Translations under genes and position numbers: made by a program
The notes under the pieces: generated by a model
The model's database searches: none
What the model was told of the DNA's origin: nothing
What the model saw: the letters and a program-made list of their open reading frames with translations, nothing else
Part shown: piece after piece, positions 1-13,692 of the stretch
How positions within the stretch are numbered: position 1 is the stretch's first letter
How the letters are laid out: each line of letters starts with the position of its first letter
Origin: Gavia stellata
Lineage: Eukaryota > Chordata > Aves > Gaviiformes > Gaviidae
Length of the DNA stretch: 64,000 nt
NCBI RefSeq assembly: GCF_030936135.1
Contig: NC_082610.1
Location: 20,842,428-20,906,427, forward strand
Reading direction: 5' to 3'

Positions 1-3000
1 ACCGTTGTAAAAAAGGGACTTTTGTCTAAGATGGAAGGCCCATTATTTGTTTTTTTTTAATAAGAAAAACATTCGTAGCTTTTTTCATTAAAGAAAAATT
101 TTAAAATCACATTCAGCAGCAGCAAAAAGTCTAACAACTTTAATATGACCTAACTGTTGCACTATCCCTTATATACAATTTTAGCAGACTTTTTTCCAAA
201 TTCCACTACATACTGTTAGGGAGCCACATTCCAAGATTTAAGGTTTTAAAAATAGAAGCCTTTAACCACAACATCTGCAAAAATACCCCACCAAAAAAAA
301 AAAAAAAAAGAAAAAAAAAGGAAAACTTCAAGTCCTACCCTGTTACGGAGGCTATTCCCCAAATGATGCCCAGAAAAACACTTTGTGCCTGTCTGTAGGA
401 AGCAGCATTGGATTCACGGCAGCACTGCTGCAGAGGACTTTATAACAAAATTCATGCCCAGACAAAGGGGAATGCTTGGGAGAAGACAGGCAGTTTTAAA
501 GATTTAAAGAACATATTCTTAAATGGGGAAACTGAGGCACGTAATAATGAGACGATTCCTCACGCAGCAGAAAATTTATTTCTTCCGGCTAACACAACGT
601 CATCGCTGCTAACGCAGGCTGCCGTGGCGAGAGGCACGAGGGGGTGAATTAAGGACAAGCTCAGCAGTTAACTTTAAATTCCCCGACTCTGCTCCTGCCA
701 CCATTCGCTGTATCGTTTTTCAGGAGGAAAACAGGAGAAAGCTGATAAAGGGAAACAAGACAACAACAATTTGGGGAAATGCTCACAACCAGATGGGTCA
801 GCCTAGCTCGTGTTTGACGTGGAGCCGTAAAACCAGGTACCAGCACGCCTTGTAGCAGTCGTGTGAGACATGCAAAGACCGAAGGTGTTCAGAGGCTGAA
901 TGATTTGGCCCTTATTTCTAAACGTAGGGGAATAATACTAAAAAAAGTCTTAAACTCATGTAAGCAGCGAAGAAAAAAAGCTAAAATAACAAGGGGCTTG
1001 CACAAGAAATCCCCATTACCACTGCAACATGCACGCAGCAAATAAGTAGGTTTTTTATAGCCAGTATTTGGCATTATTTTGTTGCTATTTTTCTTGAGAC
1101 TACAAGAGCACTCTCCTTCATATGCACTTTACAGAAGGGGAAAGAAAAAAAAATAGAAAAAGCTACCACTCTTGGCTCTGGCAGATCTCTGCTCATTGAG
1201 GCTTTTGAAGGCAGAAATTTATTATGGGAATTAATGAAGAGAATTAAGGCGGAGGAGCATGTCGGGGAGCAGCAGGCTCCCGAGGCCGCTCCCTGACATC
1301 TTCCCTGGGATGAGTACGGCAGCTCTTGGCTACACTCCCCCATCTCCACCATGGATGAGGCAACTGGGAAGAGTCTGCTCACAGTCAAGTTTACGAACGT
1401 TTCAGCAATTGCCTCCTCCTTCAAGCAGCTGCCCAAAAGCTTACTGAAACGTGGGCCCCCTGCCACATTATCCGCCTGCCCTAACTAACGAGCTCCTCTG
1501 TTTGTAAACCCAAGCCTTGACAGACACTCTCCGGCACGCGGGTACGTAACACGCTCAGCACAACCGCAGACGCTCACCACTCCCAACCTGCTGCAAGGCT
1601 TCTCCATCCCCTGCGCCATGCACCTCGTGGGACACCAGTCCCGTGACTTCAGATCGGCAAAGGCTGGCACTTCGCAGGCTCTGCTCCAGCAGGAAGGCAG
1701 AAGGTCAGGAGAAAGCTCTCCAACAGCATCTGATTCTGCTTTGCAAAGCCAAGTTCCATCTCATGGTGGAAAGGACACATGGGCACACCAAGCCCCACAG
1801 AAGTTTAGCTCCCGGAAGACTAATACCAACTACGCTGTGGCAAGTCACCTTGTTTAATGCATAACGTCTGTTATCTTTGGTCCACGCTCTCCTCCTCCCT
1901 TCAGGGGAAGGATACATCCATGGCATACCTCAACCTGAACAGCAGAATTTTGGTGTTGTGTTGCCACAAGGTTCTTCAGGAACATGAAAGACCACAGAAA
2001 GCTACTTGTGTTTGGAGCAAGAGATGGAGAAGTCTGCAGTGCTCTGTTGTGGCATAGGGGAAAACCAGCAAACAAATGCTTTTTGGAGAGCAGATGACAG
2101 CAGCCTGGTTTTGCTGCTGCTATTCCTAAAGTAACGTCAGTCACGTTCTGGTCCCAGGTGAAGAACAAATCCCACATGCACAGCAAATACAAGCCTCATA
2201 GAAACCATGACAGGTACTGTGGGACGACCCAAAAAGCAAGAGGAGAGGAGAAGTCCCACCGAACCATCAGCACTCAGCCAGGCAGGCAGCTATTTCCTCT
2301 ACCCAGACCCACCATCAATTAAATTAGTCATCTTTGTGACTGGGAGCCCTGGCCAAGGAGAAAGGCCCTTCTCAATCTGATCTAGCACCAGCCACCAGAA
2401 GATGGGGAAGGGGGAGAGTTTTAGGAAATCCCATCGGAAAGAGAAACCAAGACACACAGGAAAAGTTACACCAAAACCAGTCACCACCCAGTTTCTACTC
2501 TATTGCTGCTGATTCATCTCCAATCCTCTCAACATGGACCAGCACGGAGAAGACACAAGGCTTGGCAGAGAAGTAGAGATTCACGGGCTTAACTTCTAGC
2601 CTGCTCCCTTCATCAGTCACCTCGAGGAAGAGCCCTCACCGTTCATGGTAACTGGCACAGCTTCCCCTTGGCCTCCAAAGTCCATACCAAGTAATACCTC
2701 TATACGCATAAAGCAGAAATCCGTAGACATGCAAAGAAAAACCTTTGCTGAGGGAAGACCAGAAAAACCCACAGCCAACCTATCCTCCCCACGCACCACA
2801 GTAAATTAAACTGCTGTAAGTAAATTAAGTACATCTATTGTGGAGCATGACGATCAATTCCCTGGATGCATTATTATTTCCATCAAGCCATCTCAAGCAG
2901 TAGTGCTCTTGCATAGGAACCTGTGAGTTGGGCTTTGGATGTGTTGGATTTTTATGTGTATGGACATCAACTCTGGCAATTTTGAGGAAACAGGGCTGGT

Positions 3001-6000
3001 TATTATCTTATCACAGCATTCGGAAAACTGAGATGAGTTCATTCGCAGCTTTCGGTACTTTTAACTGAGTGGTTAAACGGAGAGAGCAGCCAACTTCTGC
3101 CTTCCTCTAGATGAACCGCTGAGATCATGCTGTTAGCAAGCACCGCTCTCGCTTCATTTTTAGCTGGAAAGACAGCGCAAAGGGGTGTCCAGCTACAGAA
3201 TGGAAAGACTGATAAATTGCTTGATGTTTCAGCAAGAGAATAAATGTAAGATGTGCAACAAAAAAGCCTGCTGAGTGATAGATGTGGGGTCACATGGGCA
3301 CGTTTCCAAATTCCTTCTCTTCAGTATGTTCAACAACTCCTCCAGCGAGAAAGTTAATGCAATGAAGCACACGATGCTTTTTCAACTAAGTCTGCAATTA
3401 CCCTGTTCTCCCTCCAATTAGGTGGTCAGTTCTAATCCTCTTCAAAGCATCCACAAAGCGTTTGCCTAAATGCTGACTCCAGAGCAGCACAGTCAAGGCA
3501 GACGGTATATCGTCATGAAATATTAAGCCGCGGGCATCACAAAAAAAGGCATCTATGTACCGAGGCAAAAAACAAAACAACCTGCAGGAGCCACTGGTGT
3601 CATGCAAACCATGTTAGGAACAAAGAAAAACTGTTCACAGTGAAACACTGAGAGACAGCAGATTACAAAAGTCAAACAGAAGAAGGAAATACTTCTTCCA
3701 AGTGACCCACAATTCGGCTGTGGCATGTTCTGCTACTGAGAGCAAGTTACAGAAAGTGTCTGCAAAGTAACATGCAAACTGCAGGAGAACAAGACCATCT
3801 GCAGCTGTTAAACCCAGCGACTCATTCCCCTTCCCTGAGGATCCACTCTGGTTGTCATTAGAAGGGGGATACTGGCCGAGCTGGACCTTGGCTGGAGCCA
3901 GCGTGGCAGGTCTTCCACTCTTGAGCTACTGTCCATTGGCATTACAGCAAAGCTGGGAGAGGTTTGGGCTCTAGCATTTAAGCCCTCTGTCCAGGCATCT
4001 TAAGAAACCATCTCTGCCAGGGCTCTGCAATATGAGCAGATCAAGGAGGGATCGCAGCTACTTCTAACTGTCCTTGCAGAGAGCCACCACCACCTCATCT
4101 TCCTCAGGCAGAGGATTCAGAGGGGAAACGTTGTTTTCTCTGGTGCAGAGCCCCAAGCAGCGAGACACAGCATGTCCCGTCTTCTCTACGGTGTGTCACT
4201 CAGACAGCCACTGCATGTGTTCAAATGGACAAGAACAAGTGCAGCAACCCTTCATCAACCCAAAGGCAGCTCAGACTCCGGGACTGAGATCCCCAAGAAG
4301 TTGCACAAAATATACCCAGCATCCACAACCATCAGCCCATTACAAAACGCTCTGACGATTAATGCGCCACAAGCTTTACAGAGGGAATCTGAGGGCAAGA
4401 GGCATTTCCATCTGCCTGGACATCCCTGCCACATCAACCACTGCAATCTTAGATGCTGCAACAAGCAGATGGTGCTTACAAAACTCTTGTGCCACCAGAC
4501 AGGACGAGCTTCCAGGAAGACATGCCAGGATCACCCTCTACACCACAGCTTTTCCACAGCAAACACTTACCAAAACCATTACTTGGTGGATGACGCTGGA
4601 AGGCTGTAAAAACCAGTATACACACAAGGAATAAGAAGATGGTGCCGTGTCACACTGCTGAATAGAGGGGGTTTTAAGCCACTTTATTCCTGGACTTGTC
4701 CTCTGGCAGTTGAAGGACCACGGCACTGTTTCCAAGCTGTTCCTCTGTTTGACCAAGTGTCCAAGTCGAACCCTGACACAAGCAAACCTGCCAGGGCGGC
4801 TTCGGGTGTGTTTTTCCTCCAAAACAAAAATATCTCTCATTAACAGCGGAAACGTTCATGGCAGGGATGGAGCTGATCAGCTCCACTTTAGGGTTGCTCT
4901 GTCAGAAGATGCATGAACGCAGCAAGGTCCGGGAAACAGGTTAACGGCTCACGCAGAGGACATCTCCATCTCCCTTGAACCAGGAGCAGATGCCACACCA
5001 GTAATGCAGAGCAGAGAGATCAACGATCCTTCTCCCTGCAGCAACCAACCATCCATAACAAATTAGCAGCAACAAAAATGAGGTGGATGTCACTTCTTCT
5101 GAAGGTTTTTAGCCACTTCTGCCTTGAGAGAGGGTACCGTAAGGACTTTACACAGATCATTCGACATGTCCTCCGAGCCCAGGCACCTTGTCAGCCTTCT
5201 GCCTCGATGTCAGAAATTGCGTGTGCGCCTAAGAGGAAGCATTTGCTCGTTGCTGTAGCTACTTTCCAACCAGGCTGATCAAATCTTCCTGTTTCTCGGC
5301 GCTCCTCCTGTACTTCCCACTCTCGGCAGCTGCTTCAAGCGTTCGTGCACACTATGAACAACTAGGCACTCTCACACCGGGTTACTCACTTCTGAACAGG
5401 AGGAGCCAAGATATTAAAATGATAGGTCAACTAAAATTTTATGAGGATGCTCTCACCAGTTGCTGGTTAAATAAAAGACTCTGAGCTCTATGGACATTAC
5501 AGACAGTACTAATGAGGGTGATGATCACAATTAAAAACTCTGGGCCAGGCATCTCTCGCTCCACAGAGAGGTGAAGATAAGCGACACAGCACTAGCCACC
5601 TCCGGGGCTGGCAGGGACCGTTCAGCAAAGGGGTGTGAAACCCTTTGCTATTGGAAAGGCACATGCAGAAATGCGTTATGCTTCAGGGCAGACAAATCCC
5701 TTCACTGAGAAGGTTAAAACCAGGACATCCCATCAATGGGATCTGTGCATTCATGGTCCCCCAGCTGTGAGAAAATGAGAGCTGACAGCAGTGCCGATAC
5801 AAGCAGTCTGTCCTCTCTCCTGTTCACTAGATTTATGTGCCAACAATGAAGCCCGCGGGCATATCATACCTGCTCTTTACATTCGGCATCCAGCTAAAAC
5901 AACCCTTCCTCTCGTTTCTTCTCCCACCTCGTACCAGCCGGGCTTCCGGCAACTAGGAGAGTAACCAGAACAAATAGCCCTCCGGCTGCTGTGTTTGCAG

Positions 6001-9000
6001 GGATGCGTCCTTAACCCAGCATTACAAATTCTCTAGTAATAAAAACAATAAGCACCTCTGCCTTGTGCCAGACTTTCAAATAAACCAACCCACCCCAGCA
6101 CAAGGCTAAGCATCCTGCAGACCGGGGCTCCTACCGTACCGCCATGGGGAGATGCTTGTGCAGAGCACCCAAGCAAGTCCCTCGGAGCTGCCACACACCG
6201 GCGCTGCGCTCTGCTTTACCAGGCAAGCTGAAAATGGAGGCGAATGCTGGGACCAGGTTCCCTTCCTCTCCCCCAATGTACTTCTCATCACATCGAAACC
6301 ACGGTGGAGAAGAGAACGGGAGCTGCCCTGGAGAGGTGCATCTCAACTCGTCTAAACGGAGCAAGACCTGAGACACGGCTTTCCTGCATCCTAGCTCAGC
6401 ATCTTCTGCCACTCTTCATCACCCAACCTGCTTTTGTCTAGGACTGCACCATAGGAACACCTGCATCACCATCACCTGACTATGAAATGCCTGCCATCTC
6501 CAAACTGCAGGTTTCTGGCCGGAGTAGCAAGCCTTTGGAGGGCTGTGATGACTTGTTTTTTCCTCCCTCACCTATATCAGTTCATCTCAATAGCAGATGC
6601 TTCCTTTGTTGGTTTTGGTTTCTGTTTTGTTGGGAGGTTTGCTTGCTTTTCTTAATTGAGTTGCTCTTAACAAAAGGCCCAGCTCCGGGCTGTGGCGTAA
6701 CCCGTGCATTAGGCGGGCTGGTGGACTGCTCTTTGTGAACTGCTAATAACGGCTGGGTTTGTTCTCTTCAATCCCAGGGCAGGCGAATAGCTCAGCCTCC
6801 AGGGAAAAGATGCAGCAATTTCATATATCTCAAACCAAGCAGAGTGCTTCAGTGCAGAGCTTGCAAAACAAGTGCTGAGTTGGTGCCCTCCAGCATCTGC
6901 TCTGTAGACGGAGCACACCTGGGGACAAGCTTACCAAACTGAGAAGGCTGACAGCTCCTTGCCTCTTTGCTGCGGAGGGCATCCCAAAAATCCTCTCAAG
7001 AGCATCCAATAAGCATCCGTCTCCCTGCTACCTTCATAAATTGTAATTTTAGATTTGGACGGAAAAATAACGTGCCACTGAAATTAATCCAAAGACTTGT
7101 CTTCGGTAGGGTCATGTTTCCCGTCAAAAAGGAGGGGACTGCCCAATCTGCAGATCAATACAGCTTATAAAGTACTCAGTAAGCACGACCGCTGTGACTT
7201 TTCAAGTTCACTCCCATATCCAGGGAAATCCTTCGTTAGATATATTAACTGTTAAGTATAATATGAAGTTATGTCTACAAGTACAGTTTTACGCAGGTAA
7301 AAATTCACATTGTGTGCGTTTTGCAGGGTGTTCGTATCATATCGATACATAAATCATATTTCCACATGTGCAACTGCAATTATTAAGAACGCATTAGGCA
7401 TCTAGCTTCTAAATTATTAACACCAAGTCTGTTTTCTCACGCCTCATCCTTGCAGCTTTTGCAACCTTATCAGGGATAGCAGGGGATTATTTTATCACGG
7501 ATACCAATACAAACATGGTGAGGGAGCAAGTACAACAGAACAGAATGGCCTCGTACCTCTGTAGCACGCCAACTCAAAAGGACAGAACCAAAGCGATCCT
7601 TGGTGGTATAGGAGCCATTTTAGCTACACTAGTATATGACTATCACTACCTCAACAGCATAATTAATGCGCTATGGCAAGGTTATAACAACAGGCTCTTT
7701 AAAAGGTGTGCCAGCTGCAAACCCTATCCGTATTATTCCGCGTGACAAAGTGTGCCAAGCCTGATACCGTGCTCGAGCAATGGAAAAAACAGCCTTTCGG
7801 GCAGATCCCCAGGACAATCACTCACAAGCAGACACAGCAGCTGGTTTTTCCACAGACGCTGTGAGCTGGGTACGCTTGCAGGCTTTTCCACACCAGACGT
7901 ACAAAGTCCCTTGACTCAAAGAAAGTTTAATCCAAAGGCTTTCCATCAGGAAAGAAGGAATCTCTTTCACGACACGCCTGCCAAACCTCTAAGGCTAGAA
8001 AGCTCAAGCAAGCTTTATAGTCCATGGATATTTTTTTTCCCCCCTTTTTCTTCCTAATTTTTTTCCCTTTTTCTTCTTTTTTTCCCTTTTTCTTCTTAAT
8101 TTTTTTTCCTTTTCCTTCTTAATTTTTTTTTCCCAATTAACGTACCAATAGCCTTGGCATCAGGCAACTTACAGAAATGTTCTCTCTCAATGCTAACACT
8201 AAACATTTATCCAAGAGAGCTTCTTAATTGAGGGAGAGGACCAGCTAATTTAAACAAGACCCAGCCTATGTGGAGGGTTTTTAATACAGCAGGCAAAAAG
8301 AGTCAAAGAGAGAAACAACTGCAGCACAGAAATGACTGCTACTGGTCTCGTTCTGGAAGACTGAGGGGCATCTCCAATTTTGGTGACAGAAAGAGAAGGA
8401 AATGGTGTTTTCACTCAGAAATAATATTCAGACAACTGTCTGGATTCAGGCAACTGTCAATTACGAGCCCTTCTGAAAATTACATTTTTTTAAACTGACA
8501 TCTAATTCCAACCAGGTTTTTCAAAGAGGAGCACAATCAACTTCTTACCTTGTACCTTCGGCATTTTTAGGTAATCATGAGTACACCTACCTAAGGGATG
8601 CTGCAGTGACATGGTTAGGTCCTTCATTAAATTATTCATTCATTGAACCTACACGTAAAGCCTTCTGAAGGCTGAACACCAGTATTTTTGGCTGGTATCT
8701 GAAAAAAGCCAAAGAAACAGCTGCTTAGAGCAACTTTAAGTGAAACGAGGTTAAAGGAAAGAAAGTGCAACTTTCCTATGGAAATAACTAGAGTATTACT
8801 GCAGGTCAATAGAAGCAAGCAGTGCTTAATTTCGAAGAAAAATAATTTGTATCCCTCCACACCTATCACCAAGCTTCTCAGAGGGGCTGACACAGCAAGG
8901 CAGGACTCGAAAAGAGGTCAAGGGCTGAACCAGGAGGACAGAACTTCCTCTGCTCCAAGACCAACCCATCACCAGCAGCAAGCACGCATACTACAGCTGC

Positions 9001-12000
9001 CCTGTGACAAAACCTAACCAAGGAAAAGCATCTCCCCAAAAAACCCAAAAAGGTTTTAACTGCGATTCAAAGGACTCGAGTTTGCAGTTTTAAACACATG
9101 AACTCGGAAGAGATGCTCTGACAAATGTTCCTCTCATGTGGTTTCTCTAACAGCGTCGTCATTACAGTATAAAGGGGAGAAACTAATTCATTCAACATGC
9201 ATTCGGCCTCCAGTTGCTTAATCCAAACATCTTGCTATGACCATTTAAGTAGTCAGATGGCACGGAGGCTGTTTTGACTAGAAGACGCACCGCTGGTTTC
9301 TCACATGTGGATTTTATTGCAAAATTCTGGTGTTACGCTGGAAAAAAGCTAATTCAAAGGATAAACGAGAATGGTGACTTGAGAAAAGGTTACTATAGTC
9401 TCTATATGTGTCCCATTCTCCTCCTCCACCCTTTTTTTTAATTCTGTTTATCCTGTCTTCAGGGGCACAATAGCTGAGGAGCATGCTCTTCGTTAGAGCT
9501 CATCCAACTCGGCTGGTTGGCTGTGGCAAGTACTGGGGTTGCACTGTTCAAACAGTTAACACTCAGGAAACTTATCTCCCGAGCATCAGATCACAAGCTG
9601 CAAACACTGCAAGGTCATGGTAATTAGCTGGCGGTTGAGAAGATCTCAGTGACTTGCTGTGGGTGGCTCACATCCCGTCCCCGAGCTGTTCGCTCATCGC
9701 AGTCCTCCCACTGCCAGATCAGCCAACTCCCGGTACCCAACGGGCGAGTAGATCTTGTCCCCCTCAACAAGACCAATGTTGGTTAGCAGAGCGGGGAAGA
9801 AGTCGGACACATCTTAGGAGATACCACTGCTATGCCACAAATACCATCTACCCAGGCTGATATAACCCAAAGCCCTTCACCGGTATCCAGTGCTCAAAGG
9901 GGAGGGGGAAACCCCAAAAATGCAAATAAAGCCCAATTCTCACTTAAAAGATACTTAGTTCCAAAAAAATGGGAGTGGAGAAATTCATGATTGCAGCTCA
10001 TTTTAAATTAGGGAAGCAAACCTAAGTCTTTGCACAGCCAGAAGATCACGCTCTGACCAAACCAAGGGAGGTTTGCAGATGTATGCCGTGCTGACCGCAG
10101 GGTCCAGCTTCCGAGTTCAACATAGGTGAGGAGATAAACGTCTTCGGTGCAAGCCTGGTAAACAAAGATGCATACAGATCCTAATAATAACTTGTTATTT
10201 CTGGAGGGAATGGGGGGGGACAAAAATAGGCATCGGGCTGGAGGAGTAGAACAGATTTAACACGTGGGATGCTATGTAGAAACCAGAAGTAGCAGGGTTT
10301 GTTATGTCGTTAGAAACGTTTCAACAAAAGTCAGCTCCATCAAGCTTATGAAGTCCTGTTTAAAGCTGAATTTAGCGCGATCTTAACTGAAACCCGGCCA
10401 AAAACCAAGCAAAAAGCCCGCAAGAATCACGCTTTCAGAAACTCAAATATGAGCGCTACAAAAGCAGTTTTCCTGCCTGGAGCTTTGAATACAAGACCTT
10501 CTGTAACAGGAAAAAAATATTTTCTGCAAAGTGACCCAAAGGACTCCAGAAGCATTTAGGAGAATGCTTTAGTCGAAGTCAAAAGGAGCAGGGGGGGAAA
10601 GCCCATAAAACTGGAAGACAATGTGAACACTGCTGAGCTATTCATTCAAAAATGAAAGCTGCTGCTGGGAGGGAAGGGGAAATGCCCACCACAATAGCTT
10701 TGGAAAACACTGCCCAAAACCCTCAGGAAAGAAAGAAAAAGAAAAACATACTTTCAGAAATCGAGGATGATAAACGTAACACAGAAGAATTACAGCGGTC
10801 GCACGCTAGGAATAAAGACCAAAAGGAAAATCGCCGTGGTCGAGCCGTTTATCCCAGCTCCCACAAGCCTGGTTTTTACCCACTTTAATCCAGAAGTGCA
10901 TTTAGCAGAAATCCAGCATGGGGGTTTCGGCAGCTCCCAGCACTCGCGCCAGGCAGGGATGCAGCCCCGGGTCCTCCCCACCCCGCTCCTCCCACGGCTC
11001 CCACCCAAGCGTGGGACCAGCCCAGCCACCACCACGCCTGGGCTGCTGGCACCGCGCCTCGAGGCTGTCTCTGCTTAGCACCACGCCAGGGGCAGAAAAC
11101 AAGGAATGAAGGCTTGATTGTGGAGGGAAGGAGGCGCCTCGTTGGCCGTCTGACGAGCTACAGCTCCTAACATAAAGGGTGAGGGTCCTCCCAAGATGCG
11201 ACGACACACACGGGGAATAAATACGGGGCTGCGGACAGAAACAGCAGCAAACATCTCACTTGCTCTCCCATTACTTAAAGTAAATTTATGCCTGCTGCTT
11301 CATCTCCTTCTTCCACAGATCCCTCTGTTAAAAAAATCCTCGCTGCAGGAGAGACAGAGCAATGGCATCTTTCACGCCACCACCGATCTTGCAGCAATAA
11401 ATCTCGGTGTATTTAAATGCAACCTGCTAAAAGCACTGGGAGACTGCACTTCTCCTCGGTGTGGTGCTCACCGTGCAACACGGAGGTACGGAAACGCAGG
11501 GGCCGATGGCAGCACTATCAGCATCATTGCACACCAGGCACGTACCAGCCCCTGTCCTCCTAAAGCAGCCTTGAGACAGTCCTATTTCTACACGAAGCAT
11601 GGCCAGCAAGGCCTCAAAAACAGCTACCCTAGAAAAAACTTTTTTTTTTTTTAAAAACGGGTATTTCAGAAATGAGTTAATACACCTGGAAGTACCAGCC
11701 ACCTCCTTGTGCCAGCATCTTTCCAGCCTACCAAAGCCTACCACGGGCCCTGCCACGGCAATTTTGCAGGGTTAGAGAACATAAACAAAGAAGCGGACAG
11801 GAAGGCACAATTCTAGAAACCCACCAGGAGCCTTTGCTTTCAGGTTGGCATTTCCACCTTCTTCCTCAGCCTCATCTTCCTGCAGCCTGGCAGCCCGGTG
11901 CGGGACCCTCCAGCATCCTCTCAAGGGCACTCCGGGAGTAAAGTCCAACCACAGCCATGCGCCGGCCAGCCGTCACTTAACTCTGCTTCTCCTCTGCGGG

Positions 12001-12764
12001 CTAAAAAGCCGGGAGCAATGCAAGACCAAAGATCCCGCATGGCCAGAACGCTGGAGTTCACTTGGACTGTGCCATCCGTAGCATCCCCGATCCCAACAAG
12101 GGATCCAAGCAAGAGACTGTAACTTCAGTTTTATAAATCACCAGTGCACCAAACCCAAGTCTTCCAACAATGCTATTGCTCTCCTTCCCTTGTCTTCAAG
12201 TTACAATATCTAAAAATACTTCTGATTATTTAAGAATCCAGCAATTCTTCCGAGAGCTACTTAGGATGAAAAAACAACCCCTTATCAGATGAGACCAGCA
12301 GGACTCCAAAGCAGAGCACTGGCATTTGTCTAGAAAAAGTGGCACCACTCAGACAGTCTCAAGCGAGGAGCAAAACAGAGCCGAAACAAGTCTTCGTGAA
12401 AGCTGTATCTTTTATCTGAGGAAAACAAACAACTGAACTACATGGAAACTCAGCCAAAAAGAAAAAGCAACACAATCCCTTGTGAGCTGATAAAATATTA
12501 GATAGCCCGTTGCATTTCTAGCTTAGAGAGAAAAAACAGAATATCCTTAGCGTTTAGTTTCTTTGTAATTCCGGGGTATGTTTTTTGGCAGCAACCCTGG
12601 GTTTCACCTGAGGGTAATGCAAAAAGGAACATAAAAACCCCCAACGTGAATGACAACTGAAGAGCAGCCATCTGTGTGGGTGTTTCTCTTTCCAAACGAA
12701 ACTCGGAGTGAAAAGGGTTTTCCAACGAGTCGGCCAAGGAAAGGGAAACTTCATCAAGAGTCAG
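1..12764. other. Non-coding stretch, no recognisable exon
   Basis: I read both strands for protein-like frames flanked by splice signals and found none I can assign. The open frames here are short (mostly under 110 codons), overlap on opposite strands, and resemble no family I know. The stretch holds A-rich and T-rich runs (for example near 290-320) and a pyrimidine-rich block near 8.03-8.13 kb. By inference it is intron or flank of a minus-strand gene whose probable first exon lies near 33.2 kb. A 3' untranslated region at the extreme left cannot be excluded. One open frame near 7.4-7.7 kb is discussed under findings. Confidence 0.5.
8029..8134. repeat. Pyrimidine-rich imperfect tandem repeat
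   Basis: About 105 bases are almost entirely T and C, built from degenerate units of the type CCCTTTTTCTTCTTAATTTT repeated three to four times with varying T-run lengths. It is a simple-sequence expansion with no coding potential. A strong polypyrimidine tract can also act as a splice-acceptor tract, but I see no exon after it. Confidence 0.75.
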
Positions 12765-13476
12765 GCTTGGGGACGAGTGGCTGGAAAGCTGCCTGGCGGA
12801 AAAGGACCTGGGGGTGCTCGTCGACAGGCAGCTGAAGATGAGCCAGCAGTGTGCCCAGGTGGCCAAGAAGGCCAATGGCATCCTGGCCTGTATCAGAAAC
12901 AGTGTGGCAGCAGGAGTAGGGAGGTGATGGTCCCCCTGTACTTGGTGATGGTGAGGCCGCACCTCGAATGCTGTGTTCAGTGTTGGGCCCCTCACTACCA
13001 GAAGGACATTGAGGTGCTGGAGCGTGTCCAGAGAAGGGCGACGAAGCTGGTGAGGGGTCTGGAGCACAAGTGTGATGAGGAGCGGCTGAGGGAGCTGGGG
13101 TTGTTCAGTCTGGAGAAGAGGAGGCTGAGGGGAGACCTCATCGCTCTCTACAACTACCTGAAAGGGGGTTGTGGTGAGGTGGGTGTTGGTCTCTTCTCCC
13201 AAGGGACAAGTGACAGGACAAGAGAAAATGGCCTCAAGTTGCACCAGGGGAGGTTCAGGCTGGATATTAGGAAAAATGTCTTTCCTGAGAGAGTGGTGAA
13301 GCACTGGAAGAGGCTGCCCAGGGAGGTGGTGGAGTCACCATCCCTGGGGGTGTTCAAGGAACATGTGGACGTGGCACTGCGGGACATGGTTTAGTGGGCA
13401 TGGTGGGGTTGGGTCGATGGTTGGACTTGATGATCTTACAGGTCTTTTCCAACCTTAGTGGTTCTGTGATTCTGTG
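12765..13476 (+). mobile_element. CR1 LINE, 5'-truncated, plus orientation
   Basis: This is the longest CR1 copy here, about 710 bases. It covers the C-terminal part of the second open reading frame (downstream of the reverse transcriptase catalytic core), the short 3' untranslated region and the GATTCTGTG-type tail ending at 13476. Conserved CR1 protein blocks are visible in translation: [42 protein letters not shown] and GRFRLDI. The reading frame shifts near 12910-12925: the upstream part reads in one frame and ends in a stop, while the downstream part continues in another. The start is truncated, as is usual for CR1. It is a dead insertion, not a host gene. Confidence 0.93.
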
Positions 13477-13665
13477 GGATCTGCCTGGAGAGTATCCTTC
13501 GCACAAGTATCAAGGCTAAAACCATTCCCCTCCCCACTACCAGCAGCCCTCCCAGATGTCCGTCTGTTCCTTATCTTCCCTTTTAAAAACTGCAGGGAAA
13601 GCTGCTGGGAGGCATGCAATGCCTGGCAAGTAATTACAGAGTAAAGCAGCTACTTACAGAGTAAA

Positions 13666-13692
13666 GCTACTTATCCTCAGGGGATAAGTAGC
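13666..13692. repeat. Perfect inverted repeat (11-bp arms, 5-base loop)
   Basis: GCTACTTATCC at 13666-13676 is exactly complementary to GGATAAGTAGC at 13682-13692, with loop TCAGG. Just upstream, the motif ACAGAGTAAAGC-CTACTTA occurs twice (about 13636 and 13656), so the hairpin sits at the end of a short imperfect direct repeat. No function is known to me. Confidence 0.85.

Noticed and set aside
12498-13304. 268-codon open frame on the minus strand
   Set aside because: It is the antisense of the CR1 fragment at 12.8-13.5 kb, a usual shadow of CR1 coding sequence.
12708-13394. 228-codon plus-strand frame as a host gene
   Set aside because: It is the end of the CR1 second open frame, with a frameshift near 12.91-12.93 kb, so it is a dead transposon.
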